Shown here: positions 48,701 through 60,076 of the stretch, piece by piece | Layout of the letters: the number at the start of each line of letters is the position of its first letter | Position numbering within the stretch: the stretch's first letter is position 1 | Origin: Bugula neritina | Lineage: Eukaryota; Bryozoa; Gymnolaemata; Cheilostomatida; Bugulidae | Direction: 5' to 3' | Assembly (NCBI GenBank): GCA_964035545.1 | Contig: OZ037767.1 | Location: forward strand, 11,513,081-11,577,080 | DNA length: 64,000 bases | Notes under the pieces: generated by a model | The model's database searches: none | Seen by the model: the letters and a program-made list of their open reading frames with translations, nothing else | What the model was told of the DNA's origin: nothing | Position numbers and translations under genes: made by a program

Positions 48701-51046
48701 AATGTCTGCACAAGAACACACGACATTACACAGTTACACAGTATGGGGCTAGCTTTACTAGTGTGATGTCAGAGAGAGAATAACCCAGCATGCAACCTTC
48801 ACATTTGATTAGTGAGTATTTTTGTTACTTGTCTAAAGTAGCTAAAATGATCAGTTAAACTTGGAAAAGTTACAACTGAATATAAGCGCGTTGGGCGTAA
48901 GCGACAGATTTGACTTTAGGACATAGTTTGAATGAATGGAAATTTTATTTATTCATTACCACAGCATAATTTATAGTTGAGATGAGCCAGTAGAAAGGTT
49001 TATAAGAAATAACTTAATAAAAAAGATAGACTTCCTAGTCTACTATAACAAAATTAGAGTGAAAACATTTTGATATTAAACAGGCATTGCCTAATTAAAT
49101 TTCTGACATTTCTAGGGCCAAACTTAGTTTTCTATGTACTAAATAATTATTTTTCAACAGAATAGTCAGATTTCATTATCAAAATTACAGCTTGAAGCAT
49201 TAAAGATTTTACTAGTCACGTCAACATACTCTAATAGGATTCGGAAAGCTATTTTTGAAAACAGTTATGCCAGTTTTATTATTATAACGCGTATAAAACT
49301 AAAATTCCTACTTCACCAGAACATAATATTCAATACAATTCAAACTAAAGAAGCTCATACCAAGATCTACGTCCTCAAAGTCCTCCTCTGCATCTTCGTC
49401 GCTGGAGTCGTCTTTCTTCTTATCTGATACTACTTCTGTATAGTCGTGAGTGTTGTCATAACTGAATGCAATCGCCGCTTTCTTTGATGAAAGAGATCTA
49501 GAACACAATAATGTGGTATAACATGACAGAGCATTCCTAATAATATATCATAATATAGTATTATGTTGTAATAAATTATATTATACCGTTATATATAATC
49601 TTATATCATATAATGTAATGTCATTATTATATTGCATTATATTATATCATATTATAAAGAGTGGAGTTAACCCCTTGATGCCTTTCAAACTACAATAGGT
49701 TCTTACTATTACTTTCTACAGCTGAAAGCAAGCGCAATTATTAATAATTTAGCAGCAATTTATTAAAACTTATGCAAAAAATACGAAAGAATTGAAGCTT
49801 ACTTCTTTTTCTCTTCACTTTCAATGTTTTTTGTGACATCACCAAACTTTTCATCGACTTCAATTTGTCGAAGGGCAGCTTCCTCAGTGATCCTAGCACA
49901 GTCATTCTGGACTATAATTCTGTATCTATCATAGTTACATCTCATGTCATCCTCCACCTCCAACGCATCTGGCCTGTGAAATAATTCAAGTTTGAGACCA
50001 AATACTCCATGAACCATACACATACAAATATTTGCAAACCTGATTGTAGATTATACGCCAATATTGGGCAAGACAGACTCTAAATTAGACGTTAATACAG
50101 GCTTTCTCATTGGCTAAAAGCATTTATTCAGTTTAACATTTCAATTAAGGACTGCTAAAACAAGTTTACATAACATCACACAAATAATTTAATAGTTAAC
50201 CCAATTATTATACTAAGCATTATTATTACAGCTGCTGACAATGCTGATGCTTCTATTACCAATACAACCTGGACCCTTATTTTAATAAATATAGGACATT
50301 AACTAACAATAACTACCATTCAATAACTATTCACTACAATCATCCCTACAGTCACAATAAAATGAAGTTTAAATGGAACTGTTTCTATTCTGATAAAACG
50401 AAGGAGCTTCAAGCACTGATATAGGTTGGAGATGAAAACCTACAGACTAGCCCCTGACTTATAATCTGGTATGTAGTCCATGTGTGCTCTTACATCGAAC
50501 CTATCAATCATGTTGCTCTCATCGTTATTCCATGCCATCCTACAACATGAAAATTATTAGAGCTCATTTAATAGGCTACTATACTACACACGTACACACA
50601 AAAACTAGTATAATAGATGTCATACATATTTCCGCTGTTTACATATGTCAGAAAACAAACTCGTAAATATGCATGTCGTAAACATGTGTCATCTTAGCCA
50701 GAGGAACTTATAAACTCACATGCTACGCGGACCTTCTGCAGCAGCGGCCACACTCGCATCAATGTGAATTTTCATAGAGCTGCCTTGAAGTCGTAGAAAG
50801 CTGCAAGGATCTTTTTTCTGCAAAATCAACAGTAAGAAAGTAGGAAATTGACTTTTTGTAGTGACTAAAGTATGACTATATACCTTACCTATTGTGAACT
50901 AATGCATTACATGTAGCCTATTAGTATAGAAATTGCTCCAGACTTACACATAATTCATAATAGTTACGACGTCGCTCAGCTCTCTTCTTATAATCTACCA
51001 TCAAACATCTGAGTTTTTTCTCTTGCTTGCGTGCTTGATGCCACAT
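42713..51046 (-). CDS. CLASRP: CLASRP (SFRS16/SWAP2-type SR splicing regulator), complete
   Basis: CLK4-associating SR-rich protein family; nuclear regulators of alternative splicing. Exons in transcription order: 51046-50948, 50817-50720, 50539-50459, 49973-49803, 49497-49361, 48705-48530, 48192-48119, 48003-47779, 47465-47391, 46297-46196, 45259-45208, 44608-44524, 44094-44036, 43599-43461, 43172-43046, 42767-42713 (TGA). All phases agree: 584 residues (human about 674). The start MWHQARKQEKKLR matches the family start MWHEARKQERKLR. The N-terminal DRY_EERY-type region follows: KKDPCSFLRLQG, NMIDRFDVRAHMDYIPDY, CNYDRYRIIVQND. Then acidic DSSDEDAEEDFEDVD, TYGMAIGEFAEQL, EFITNLGDGD, the conserved QEKMKRRMKSAIN, a charged helix, and a short SR/RD tail. 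Two donors are unusual (GTCAGG at 50458, GTCAGT at 45207) but fixed by phase. TTTATT at 42185-42190 could be a minus-strand poly(A) signal. Confidence 0.93.
43675..43795. repeat. 22-bp repeat (gtgtgcaggtatgctaggtt) in CLASRP intron
   Basis: Five units of gtgtgtgcaggtatgctaggtt lie about 75 bp upstream (minus sense) of exon 43599-43461. No splice site is included. Confidence 0.85.
44436..44471. repeat. Polypyrimidine/poly-C run
   Basis: The ctcccctccctccctcccc run ends in 13 or so consecutive C, in the CLASRP intron after exon 44608-44524. It is purine-rich in the transcribed sense. Confidence 0.8.
44940..45105. repeat. 17-bp repeat (tactagctactagttattt) in CLASRP intron
   Basis: About nine copies of an actagttatttactagct-type unit, partly palindromic around ctag, in the intron between exons 45259-45208 and 44608-44524. 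Confidence 0.85.
46508..47359. repeat. 22-bp satellite-like array in CLASRP intron, about 38 copies
   Basis: About 38 nearly identical copies of a 22-bp unit (gtatagacacagtattgtct plus ga) begin about 30 bp after the donor of exon 47465-47391. Because 22 is not a multiple of three, any frame without a stop in the first three units stays open, which explains long Tyr/Cys/Leu/Ser-rich frames on the minus strand (up to 327 codons). These are not in the CLASRP frame and are not called as genes. Confidence 0.95.
49525..49665. repeat. TA-rich repeat (ataatatattatat) in CLASRP intron
   Basis: About 140 bp of imperfect taatatatcata / attatattgcat units with no coding potential, in the intron between exons 49973-49803 and 49497-49361. 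Confidence 0.7.
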
Positions 51047-51099
51047 TTTATACAGCTAAAACTAAAAGTTAACGGCAGTTACAAAAATGTATTAATGAA

Positions 51100-51155
51100 T
51101 ACTAATAGTAATACTAATACTAATAGTAATACTAATACTAATACTAATAGTTAGT
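51100..51155. repeat. Short actaatagtaat microsatellite upstream of CLASRP
   Basis: Imperfect hexamer and triplet units (aatactaatagtaatacta) about 55-110 bp upstream of the CLASRP ATG, in the likely 5' UTR or promoter region. Confidence 0.7.
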
Positions 51156-52310
51156 ACATCACAACAATTGTCAATTCATTTTCTTCAATAATGATTAAAA
51201 TCAAATAGTGTATTTAAAAGCAACATCACTATGAGTTGACCTCACACAGATTTATGTTGAAAAAACTTAGGATAAAGTTAATATTTATTTTTACTTGGTA
51301 AATACTAAATTAGTAAATAGATAAAATAAAAATAATAATTCATTAATTGTAATTCATTAATTAATATTGACATTGGTACTCAGCCTAAAAACTACAATAT
51401 TATAGTAAATGAATGATTACTAATAATTTAATTAAATGTTGCAATTTTAGACACAAATAATCTTTCAATTATAATTATTCTTTGAAAGAATAACTATAAT
51501 ATTAATTGTAAAAATATTAATGACAACTACATGATACTACTCCAGATTTGGCGGATACATTATTATAACGCATGCCCAGTGCGACACATTTCTTGTTTTG
51601 ATAGAGGAAGCAACTCTACTAGACCATCGCTGACAACGCTCATAGCTTAGTATAAATAACAAAGATAATAATCTTATTTCAATAGTTTGTAAGCAGCAGT
51701 GATAAAATATGATAATACTTTTATTTTTAGAATTTCCTAACACTTTTGATTCTGTACTTTTCAATCATAAAGATTGGCAACAATTAGGCCACTTTTGCTT
51801 AGTTCTGAATTTGTGCTTGTTTTGCATTAGAATTGGATGTTTGTCCAGAGCACTTTCTGAAACTCTTGGAATTAAACGTAGCTGCAAAAATTCTCGACAA
51901 CTACCATGCAAATTGCTGTAAGAGGTGGACAAACTTCTTATAAGCTTTTTGTCCTTTAAATTTTTGTTGGGAATTGGATTTATATCATATTTAGTAGCTA
52001 TAGTTAGTTAGCACTTGGTATCCTTATTATTTTACTTAAGCTAGAGAGCATTCTTGGCTTGGGGGCTTGGGAACATCATGCTCTTAAATTTTAAAAATGT
52101 ATGCATAATTCCCTTTTCATCATTTAAACTTCTCTGCTTCTCTTGCAATCTTTCAAATTACATGTTTTCAAATTACAAGTTTGATATCATAAGCATTCAA
52201 TTGAGTTATTATTTGTTGCTAATAGAGCAAGTATATTCACTTACTGCATGAGTTTGAAAAGTAAGTTTCCTAGTTTCATTGAACACATTGATTTTTAGAA
52301 ATCCAGTAGA

Positions 52311-53478
52311 GGTAACGGGGGGGGGGGTACAATGGGCCGAATTTTGAACGTTTTGTTCTCATCCTTCTGCTTTTCATGTCCCTTGTTTAATAATCTTTAG
52401 TCTAAATGCTACACCAGTTGCCTATTATAGATATCAGTTTGTTGTTTCTATCTCTTTCACAACCTTCAGAATAACGAAATTTTTATGATGAAAAAACTGG
52501 CCCATTGTGCCCCCGATGCTGGACACAACAAATATATTAAAACTTTGCTGATTTGGTTGCATGTGATCTTTATTTATTTAATATACACAAGTAAATAAAA
52601 ATATTCTTTCAGATCTACAACAAAAATCATGTTTTAGCTGTACAGTTGGTACCACCACAGATAGCAGCGAAAAGCAAAATCAAACGCACATCACTCATTT
52701 TTATGGTGCCATTATCATTACCGTTTATAGAACTAAAAATGTTTTTTTTATTTCCACTTTGTAGGAACTTTCATCAGAAAAAACTTTAGTAACATGGGCT
52801 ACGAAATTCTGGGTGGACTTTTTTCTATGAACTGTAGCTAAGGTGGCTGAAGTTTGTGGCTGAAGTGCGGAGGGGGGGAGGGAATGAGCAAATCACAATT
52901 TATTTTAACCAAATACATGTATATGCTGCCAATGATATAATGTACATATAATGAATATCATGACTATCCATTAGTAGCAACAGCAGTGTTTTGTATTATG
53001 TATAAAATGGCAAAGCTATAACCTCACCAGATGTATATATTAGGGCAGCTTAACCTTGTAGTTTGGTAGTCTTACAATGATGTCTTTGATATTTTATAAA
53101 AAGGTCAGAAATGGGTATCTATATAGACATTATTAAAATTTTAACTAATGTTTTGGGCAAATCAAACTAATAACAATGATCAGGGTGCAATGGTCAGGTG
53201 GCCCATTAAGTGCCCGTGTGGTCAAGTTGAAAATAAATGTGGCTCAAGATTATTGTATCTTAGAATGTGCTATTATAACAATTAAGCAATGCAGAGACAA
53301 ACAATGGCAATAATATCAGTAAAAACTAGGCTTGTTACCTTTGCGTGTAAAAAGTTATAAATTAGCTTTAATGACATCTTGAAAAATTTACAAAAGATAG
53401 GTAAAAACATTTTTTGACTCGCCTCTTCAACATGCATGCTTCGCAAGTCTTGAAATTACAATGACTGAATAATTTCCA
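52311..53478 (-). mobile_element. Non-autonomous DNA-transposon-like element, copy 2 (inverted)
   Basis: Reverse-complement match to 13420 down to about 12235, visible all along its length: ggtaac...ggtacaatgggcc at 52311-52335, tgctacaccagttgcctattatagatatcag near 52408, and cctcttcaacatgcatgcttcgcaagtct near 53421. I estimate identity at roughly 80-85% by eye. The end equivalent to the left 100 bp of copy 1, with its inverted terminus, is missing, so this copy is truncated. No transposase frame is visible. Confidence 0.65.
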
Positions 53479-55267
53479 ACTACATTGGAGATAAATTTTG
53501 CTGAAGCTTTTCAAATACTTTTCGTGGTTCCAGTGCCAGATTTTGATACTGTTCTGTTGTCTCTGATCTTTTCATTTACCCAGTCGTTACTGAAATTAGC
53601 TAAATCAGTGACCACAATGTTTCTAAATTTCTATCTTTTCAATTATTACCACACTCCATATCAGACCTTCATATTTCATTATTAGTAATTATATTATTAT
53701 GCTTTCAAAACGTTGACCATAATTACTCACAAGCTAATATATTTATGCATTTATATTTGATGCAAATAAAAACTGAACCAACATTTTGTTAAACATGTAA
53801 GATTATAGAAGTATTTTAAATTTCATACACAGAATTTATATAGCATGCAGGCATGCATAGTAGTATAAAATATTATAATATGTATAAATGTATATATAAA
53901 CTTGTTTTCTATATTATATGAAATTCAAGTATTGCATAAACGAACATACCCTGTAAATTCTTTAACAATTTTTAACACAAATTACGAAACAATAATTTCT
54001 TTGACAGCAGGCTAGTTTTTGCAAAAGTCAGAAGTAAAGAATCTTATTTAGCACGATTTGCTCAATTTTATTCAAAAGAAAACAACTCCTAACTATTTTC
54101 ATATTCTGGACAACACGTATTTTTGGTCACAATTATTCCATGTTAAAAATCGCTCTTCATTATTGCAGTGATTATAGGCTACTCAATATACTATTATTAA
54201 TGTTCTTCGTTTGATTTGATTTAGAAAATACATATCAACTAATAGCATTAAGGCCCGTTTTCAATAAGTTCACGATTCAATCATATAATGTTTTTTTCCT
54301 TTGTTTCTGTAGTAGAGTGGACAACCCCTCAATTCCGCTTTAACTAGTACTGTTTGGATTTGAACCTAATTATCAGCATGCTTTTCCCTTTATTTGCAAC
54401 AAATACATTTCATAGTCTATACAGGGCTACTTGTGCCACAAGATGTATATTGGCTATCTATACTATTGTGTACAACAACTATGGGTATTCTTATTTACAC
54501 CACATATAGGTAACTATATAATATAGTATATACATTATTGTATCTGTTTTTAAATGCTCCATATTGCATTACTTCTAGATACATATTATTGCTACCAGAG
54601 TACATTCATATTTTATTTAGCATATGGCACTAACTGGTGAAATATTACCAGAAAACTCAATGGATGCAGAAAGTACATTGTAAACTAAGATAAAAACTAT
54701 AGTTTGGCACTCGATGAAATGAAAAATTGTCTTAACTTGCAAATTGTTGTATTTTCGTCTGCGTGTCTGTATTTTCGTAACTTTTAAAATATGATCATAG
54801 TGTGTTTAAATGGTGTCCACTTAAGCATGCAACTGTTAGATGTTCTAATTTTACAAAACTCAGTTCAAATAACATGTTGAGAAAATTGGTAAGTTTGTAT
54901 CCATTAAAATATTGACATAATATTATTATGATTATTAATGAAGTTCCACGGGTACGTTGGGTGGCGTTGAACAAGTGAAAGGGCAACTCCAAACTTATAA
55001 GACTCCAGGCGTATACTAATAAAATTATAATACGTTATTACTGGATCGGTTATTTCCGTGTTGTGTCCCAGAATGCAGTGCCCAGCCATCTTGACACTGT
55101 AAAGTGTAGGCTTCTCACTAAGATCTCAATAGTTATAACAGCCACATACCACTGTGTTATCATTTCTGGTTTAAAATCAGGATTATACTCATATTGCTGT
55201 TTTAAATTGCATTGGTACTAATTTAGTTACTAAATGTCAGCTTTATTACTATATATGTAGAGAAACA

Positions 55268-55382
55268 TAGTACTACTACTACTAGTAGTAGTACTAGTAC
55301 TAGTAGTAGACGTAGTAGTTAGTACTACTACTAGTACTAGTACTAGTACTACTAGTAGTACTGTACTAGTACTACTACTGTA
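55268..55382. repeat. Self-complementary TAC/GTA triplet cluster
   Basis: Runs of tactactactac alternate with gtagtagtac and tagtactagtac, so the two strands read alike and long imperfect hairpins can form. Confidence 0.85.
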
Positions 55383-55851
55383 AGTCAAAGTGAAAGTGTA
55401 AGTGTAACTGTAAAAGTAAGTGTAAAAATAACTCTAAGACTAAGTAGTCAGTAATCTAGTTCTGCTTCTGCTTCTAGTAGTAGAAACTACTCGGTACTCA
55501 CACCGATACTGATAGTGATGGCGATGCTTGTAATGATAGTCATGGTGATACTGATAGTCCTAGTCTAAGCCATACTATTACTATTGGTACTACTAATAGT
55601 AATACTCACTTACTCTTACAGTGACTCCTAGTCTTACTCTTGGAGTCTTACTGTTGCTAGAATTTGAAATAATTAAATTATCATTTATATATATTATAAA
55701 TATATTTATAATTGAATATTCAAATTGTTATGCTTGAAGTTAATTTAAATCTAATTGGCAAAGCCAATGCAATGCCAATTAATTGCAGTGTGAGTGTCAA
55801 TTGGTATGCCCATTCGGAGCTGACATTCACATTGGACTTGATGAACTGCAT

Positions 55852-55945
55852 TTAGTAGTAGTACTACTACTACTAGTAGTATTAGCACTACTATTACTTG
55901 ACTACTACTAGTACTACTAGTACTACTGCTACGGTCCTACTACTA
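55852..55945. repeat. Second self-complementary TAC/GTA triplet cluster
   Basis: tagtagtagtactactactactagtagtatt and following triplets repeat the palindromic arrangement seen about 0.5 kb upstream. Confidence 0.8.
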
Positions 55946-58900
55946 GGCCTAGTCATTAATCATTAAACTTAACGTTAAAGTAGCCAATTTATATTATAAA
56001 TTATATCTTCGAGTTCATCTTGAAGATCATTGATTATCATAAGGTAATAAAATGGTAATTATAAAATTGGTGTTATTTATTTCTGATTTTAACTTTCACC
56101 GTGGCTCAGGCTGTAGGCTACTGGTTGCAAACTAAAGTTATTTGGTGTTAATTTCTAAAACTAAATGTATTTTATGCTTTTTAGTTTTCCTTTTCTACTA
56201 ATTTTCTTTTATTTTCAAATTGCTCTACTCATTTCACTTTTTCTTTACTTTAACTTTTAATTTTTTGCTCAAGCTCAATATTTAAGCTATCAATGTTATA
56301 CTGATAATCATATTGGTTGACTTTGAGTATTATTATTTTTATAATTGTTATACTTGATCTACCAGCAACTCTTAGATTTAGTATTAGTAGTGGTATTACA
56401 TTTGGTTTTACTATGGCTATTACTAGTATTACTATTAAGTTCAACTAAAGTCTTAACTGCTTTTATCAGTATCATTATCACCGTGATACTGGTAGAAATC
56501 ATATTACTGAATTACTTAATTAAACAGTTGAGCAGGTATAATATGATTTTTCAGTTTTAGGTTGAATTTACTAGTTATAATTATATGTATTGCTAATATT
56601 ATTTATATTATTGGCTTACAGTTATATTTATACTGATACTATAAGCCTGCATGCTGGTATTCTCGTTCTGAATGTTATTTGGTAATAATTTGTTCAATTA
56701 ACTAATTTTTTTCAGTGATTTGATTAATCATTTGAACATTGCATATTCCACATTGATTTGCTTTCATCATCTTTCATTGGGCATGATAAAGTAAATAATG
56801 TCATTGCTTTTTTTGGTCTAGAGTTATAATTGTTGTTTGTGTTTATAGTATCAGCATTTCACATCACTTGGTTTTCTGATTTTTACTCACAATCCCATTC
56901 CCATTAAAAATTATTGAGGTAACTGGTATCAGAGGGATTTCTTTTAGGCATCTAATTCAATTTTGCTGATAGCAATAATGATAATGAATGAACATTGATT
57001 CATTCAGTAATCAAAGATTAATGGGAATACTATTTAGTTTTATCAAGTTTAGGACAGAATTGGTCTTGAAAATTACAATGCTCAATCCTTAGAAGTTTTA
57101 TATCATTCTCATATTGTGTGAGTAATGCTAATCCTAATAGTAATAGTAATTAATGGCCAATGATGGTCTTTAGTAATGATTATTTTCTGTATACATATTA
57201 TAATTAATTATCGTTTATATAAAGTTTTTTCTATGACCAATAGGAGACTAGGGATTGAAAATTGTTCAGTGTTGCTCCTGCAAGTGTGCTTTCATTTTAA
57301 ACATTCACATTCATTCAATTCAAGTTATCTGTTTATGTTGAAGGGCTATGTAGGTTTAGGTGTCGTATAAGTGTAGTATTTACCGCTGCTAGGCATGGTT
57401 AAAGCATGATCATACTTACCTTACATTAGTCCAAAGCTATGTTGAAGGTAGCAGTAAAAGTAGTTCTATCTCTATCATCATTATCCTTCTCTTATCTAGG
57501 CTTTGAAAAGTTTAAAGTTACATAAAAATTAATCTGGAGGATTCAAGTTGCATCAGACATGACAGTTTCATTCTATTTTTATTTGTTCACGATTTTTGTA
57601 AGGTTAAAGATCTCTGTGTGATTCTGATTCCATGTTCACGCTAAGTTCTCGCAGAATTGAGTTTTAATTTGCTGATTACCTTACATTTAGTCATTAGTTA
57701 TCCATAAAACTAATGCAGTGTAGATCTTTGGGTAGAAAAAAGAGCATTGCTTTTTCTATGCCTACTTGGATTCGCCGAGTACATGTAGATTAGGATTAAT
57801 TTGCATCTATTTCTAATTAATTTTTGTCCGATTTCAAGTTAATCCTATTAACTTCAAATCTGTTTTTCACAGTCAAATTGAAACTCTAGCTCTATATTTG
57901 AATTTCAAATCCAGCTCCTGTGTCTGCTATGAATTGAAACCTATTAACGTTATCTGTTCTTTACATCATAACTGTTCAAATGGTGCCCATAGCATGTCTT
58001 AAATTTCACTGAATAATAAAACAAAATGGGTTGCTTGGTTTGGCCACTGGGCAGCTGAGCTAAATAATTTACTAGTAGTTGCTAAGAATGCTGTATGTAT
58101 GCTGAAGAGCATAGAGTAATAGTCAGCTTGCCAGTTTATAATTAGCTCTATCCTATATAGTAAATAAGGCTAACTATCAAAATGTCATTACAGCCAACAG
58201 TCCCTCATTATACAGTCTGCTCTTTGCTAAAATCTAAAGCAATAGCAAATTACTGCAGTAAATAATTTCATGCAACCATATTCTATGCCATTCATTATCT
58301 GCTAACTGAGTATCCAAGTTTGGACTCTTCATGTTAGTTTGCTTTACCAGCAGTCTGTGTAAACACTACCAGTGTGAAACTATTGAGTTTGAACGAGGGT
58401 AGAGGAGGATCACATTGCTCCCAAACATTTTTTTAGGCTTTTGCTTTTCTGCCAAACATGCTCAGCTTGTGCTCTAATTTTCTATTTGCTTTCATTTTTA
58501 AAAGACTTCCTATTTTGTCATCAAGCTGTGTTTAGTTTGGTATTTGCCCTTCAGAAGATGGATATTGCTATGCAAGAGTTATTTGACAGTTGAAACATGG
58601 TAATAATGCAATTGATAACCATTCAATAATCTGTTGAAAAATCACCTTTTGACACTGTCCAGGCCTCCAAGTGGTCGTGTGTCACTGCTTCTATAAATAC
58701 GAGTTTCTAAAGTCTTGCCTGATTGTGAAGTAAACAATTGTTAATGTCACAACCTTTAGGTTGAAGAATCTAGTTTTATTTATCAGTCAAGTCAGTTGTA
58801 TCTGTCGTCTTACATCTCTTGTTTGATTGTGTCTTTAAACAAGTCCAACTACTAACTTTGAACCATCAGTGTTATAGTCTACTCTCTAACAACTTTCTAG

Positions 58901-60076
58901 AAATAAAACAGATCAACACTGTATCGGGGGATAAAAATATTGATCATTTTTTAAGCTGTCCAAGCAAAAATTTTCATTATAAAGTTGCTAAATGTGTAAA
59001 AACAAATTGGGGCAAAAACAGTCAAAAGTATTTATCTATATCATAACACCCTACATAGGCAATGTTAGGATATTTTCAGGGTCAAACTGATAAAAATGAT
59101 TAAGTTGAAATTTATTGGGTTTTGATCTAGTTTTAGTCATAGTTTTATCTCAAGAGGGTTGCTCTGCTATTATACTATTAATTTGACTGAAATCTGCCAA
59201 AGAATATAACAAATTACCCATACAATGTTACTGTTGTCATAGAAATGGTGCAAATGGATGGTATTAGTGGCCAGTTATAGTAGCCAAGACAGAAAAGCAT
59301 AGCATTACGCTGTGGCGGCAGACGTCATGCAATCTGTACTCTAACCTTCATCAAACTACTTGGGCCACTAATGTAACTTGAGACAAATATCTTTTTTTGT
59401 TTTTTAAGTAAAAAGTTGTATAGTTGAAATACTCAGTATAGAGCTCAAATGGTGATTTTAGCCTACTTCATTTTTTCATTCAAGCCTTTTTCTGCTACCA
59501 GCAGTTGGTAGGCCTCAGTGTTCAGGTAGTATGCTTTTACCAACTATCACATGTTGACAACAATAAAATGTTGCCTCTACAGTTCTATGCTCAACTACAT
59601 TACTAGTTACTACACAACTATATCAGACGGAAGGCCCAGTGTAATATAAATGTTGCTCAAGATAATAGTTGAGAGCACTCCTATTGCCTCTTCTGTTTCA
59701 GATATCGCTGTTATTCAAATGCTATTGCCGTCAGCAACTAATGTCCTTTATAAATTATAGACTTTTCAGCAATGCTTAACTTCGAAAATCTTTTTTATAT
59801 TTAAACCCAGGTTTTTACATTCAATAGCATTGTGTGCTGTTCATCTAGCTGCTCTACAACATAAGTTATATGGCCATGTGATGGTGTAATAAAATCCTCT
59901 CTCAGTTCAGGTTACAAATTGTTGTAGCACCAGTTCGTTTATTTTGGTTTTTACTCGTAGGCTGTGAGATTTCTGGCTGCCGACTATGGTCATACTAAGG
60001 GTAATGGTGAACCGATAAGATCTCACATGACCTGTGTTTACTAAGTATTCACAGACGCACAGACAGACAGACCAAG

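Larger units (their letters stand above)
53480..60050. other. Intergenic AT-rich DNA, no gene recognised
   Basis: No exon-like conserved segment was found in about 6.5 kb. 55.2-57.2 kb is built of cryptically simple motifs (agtgtaagtgtaactgt, gatactgatagtgatgg, attattactattgg). The last few hundred bases should hold the promoter and 5' UTR of the kinase gene; a gacgcacagacagacagacc repeat lies just before its ATG. Confidence 0.4.
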
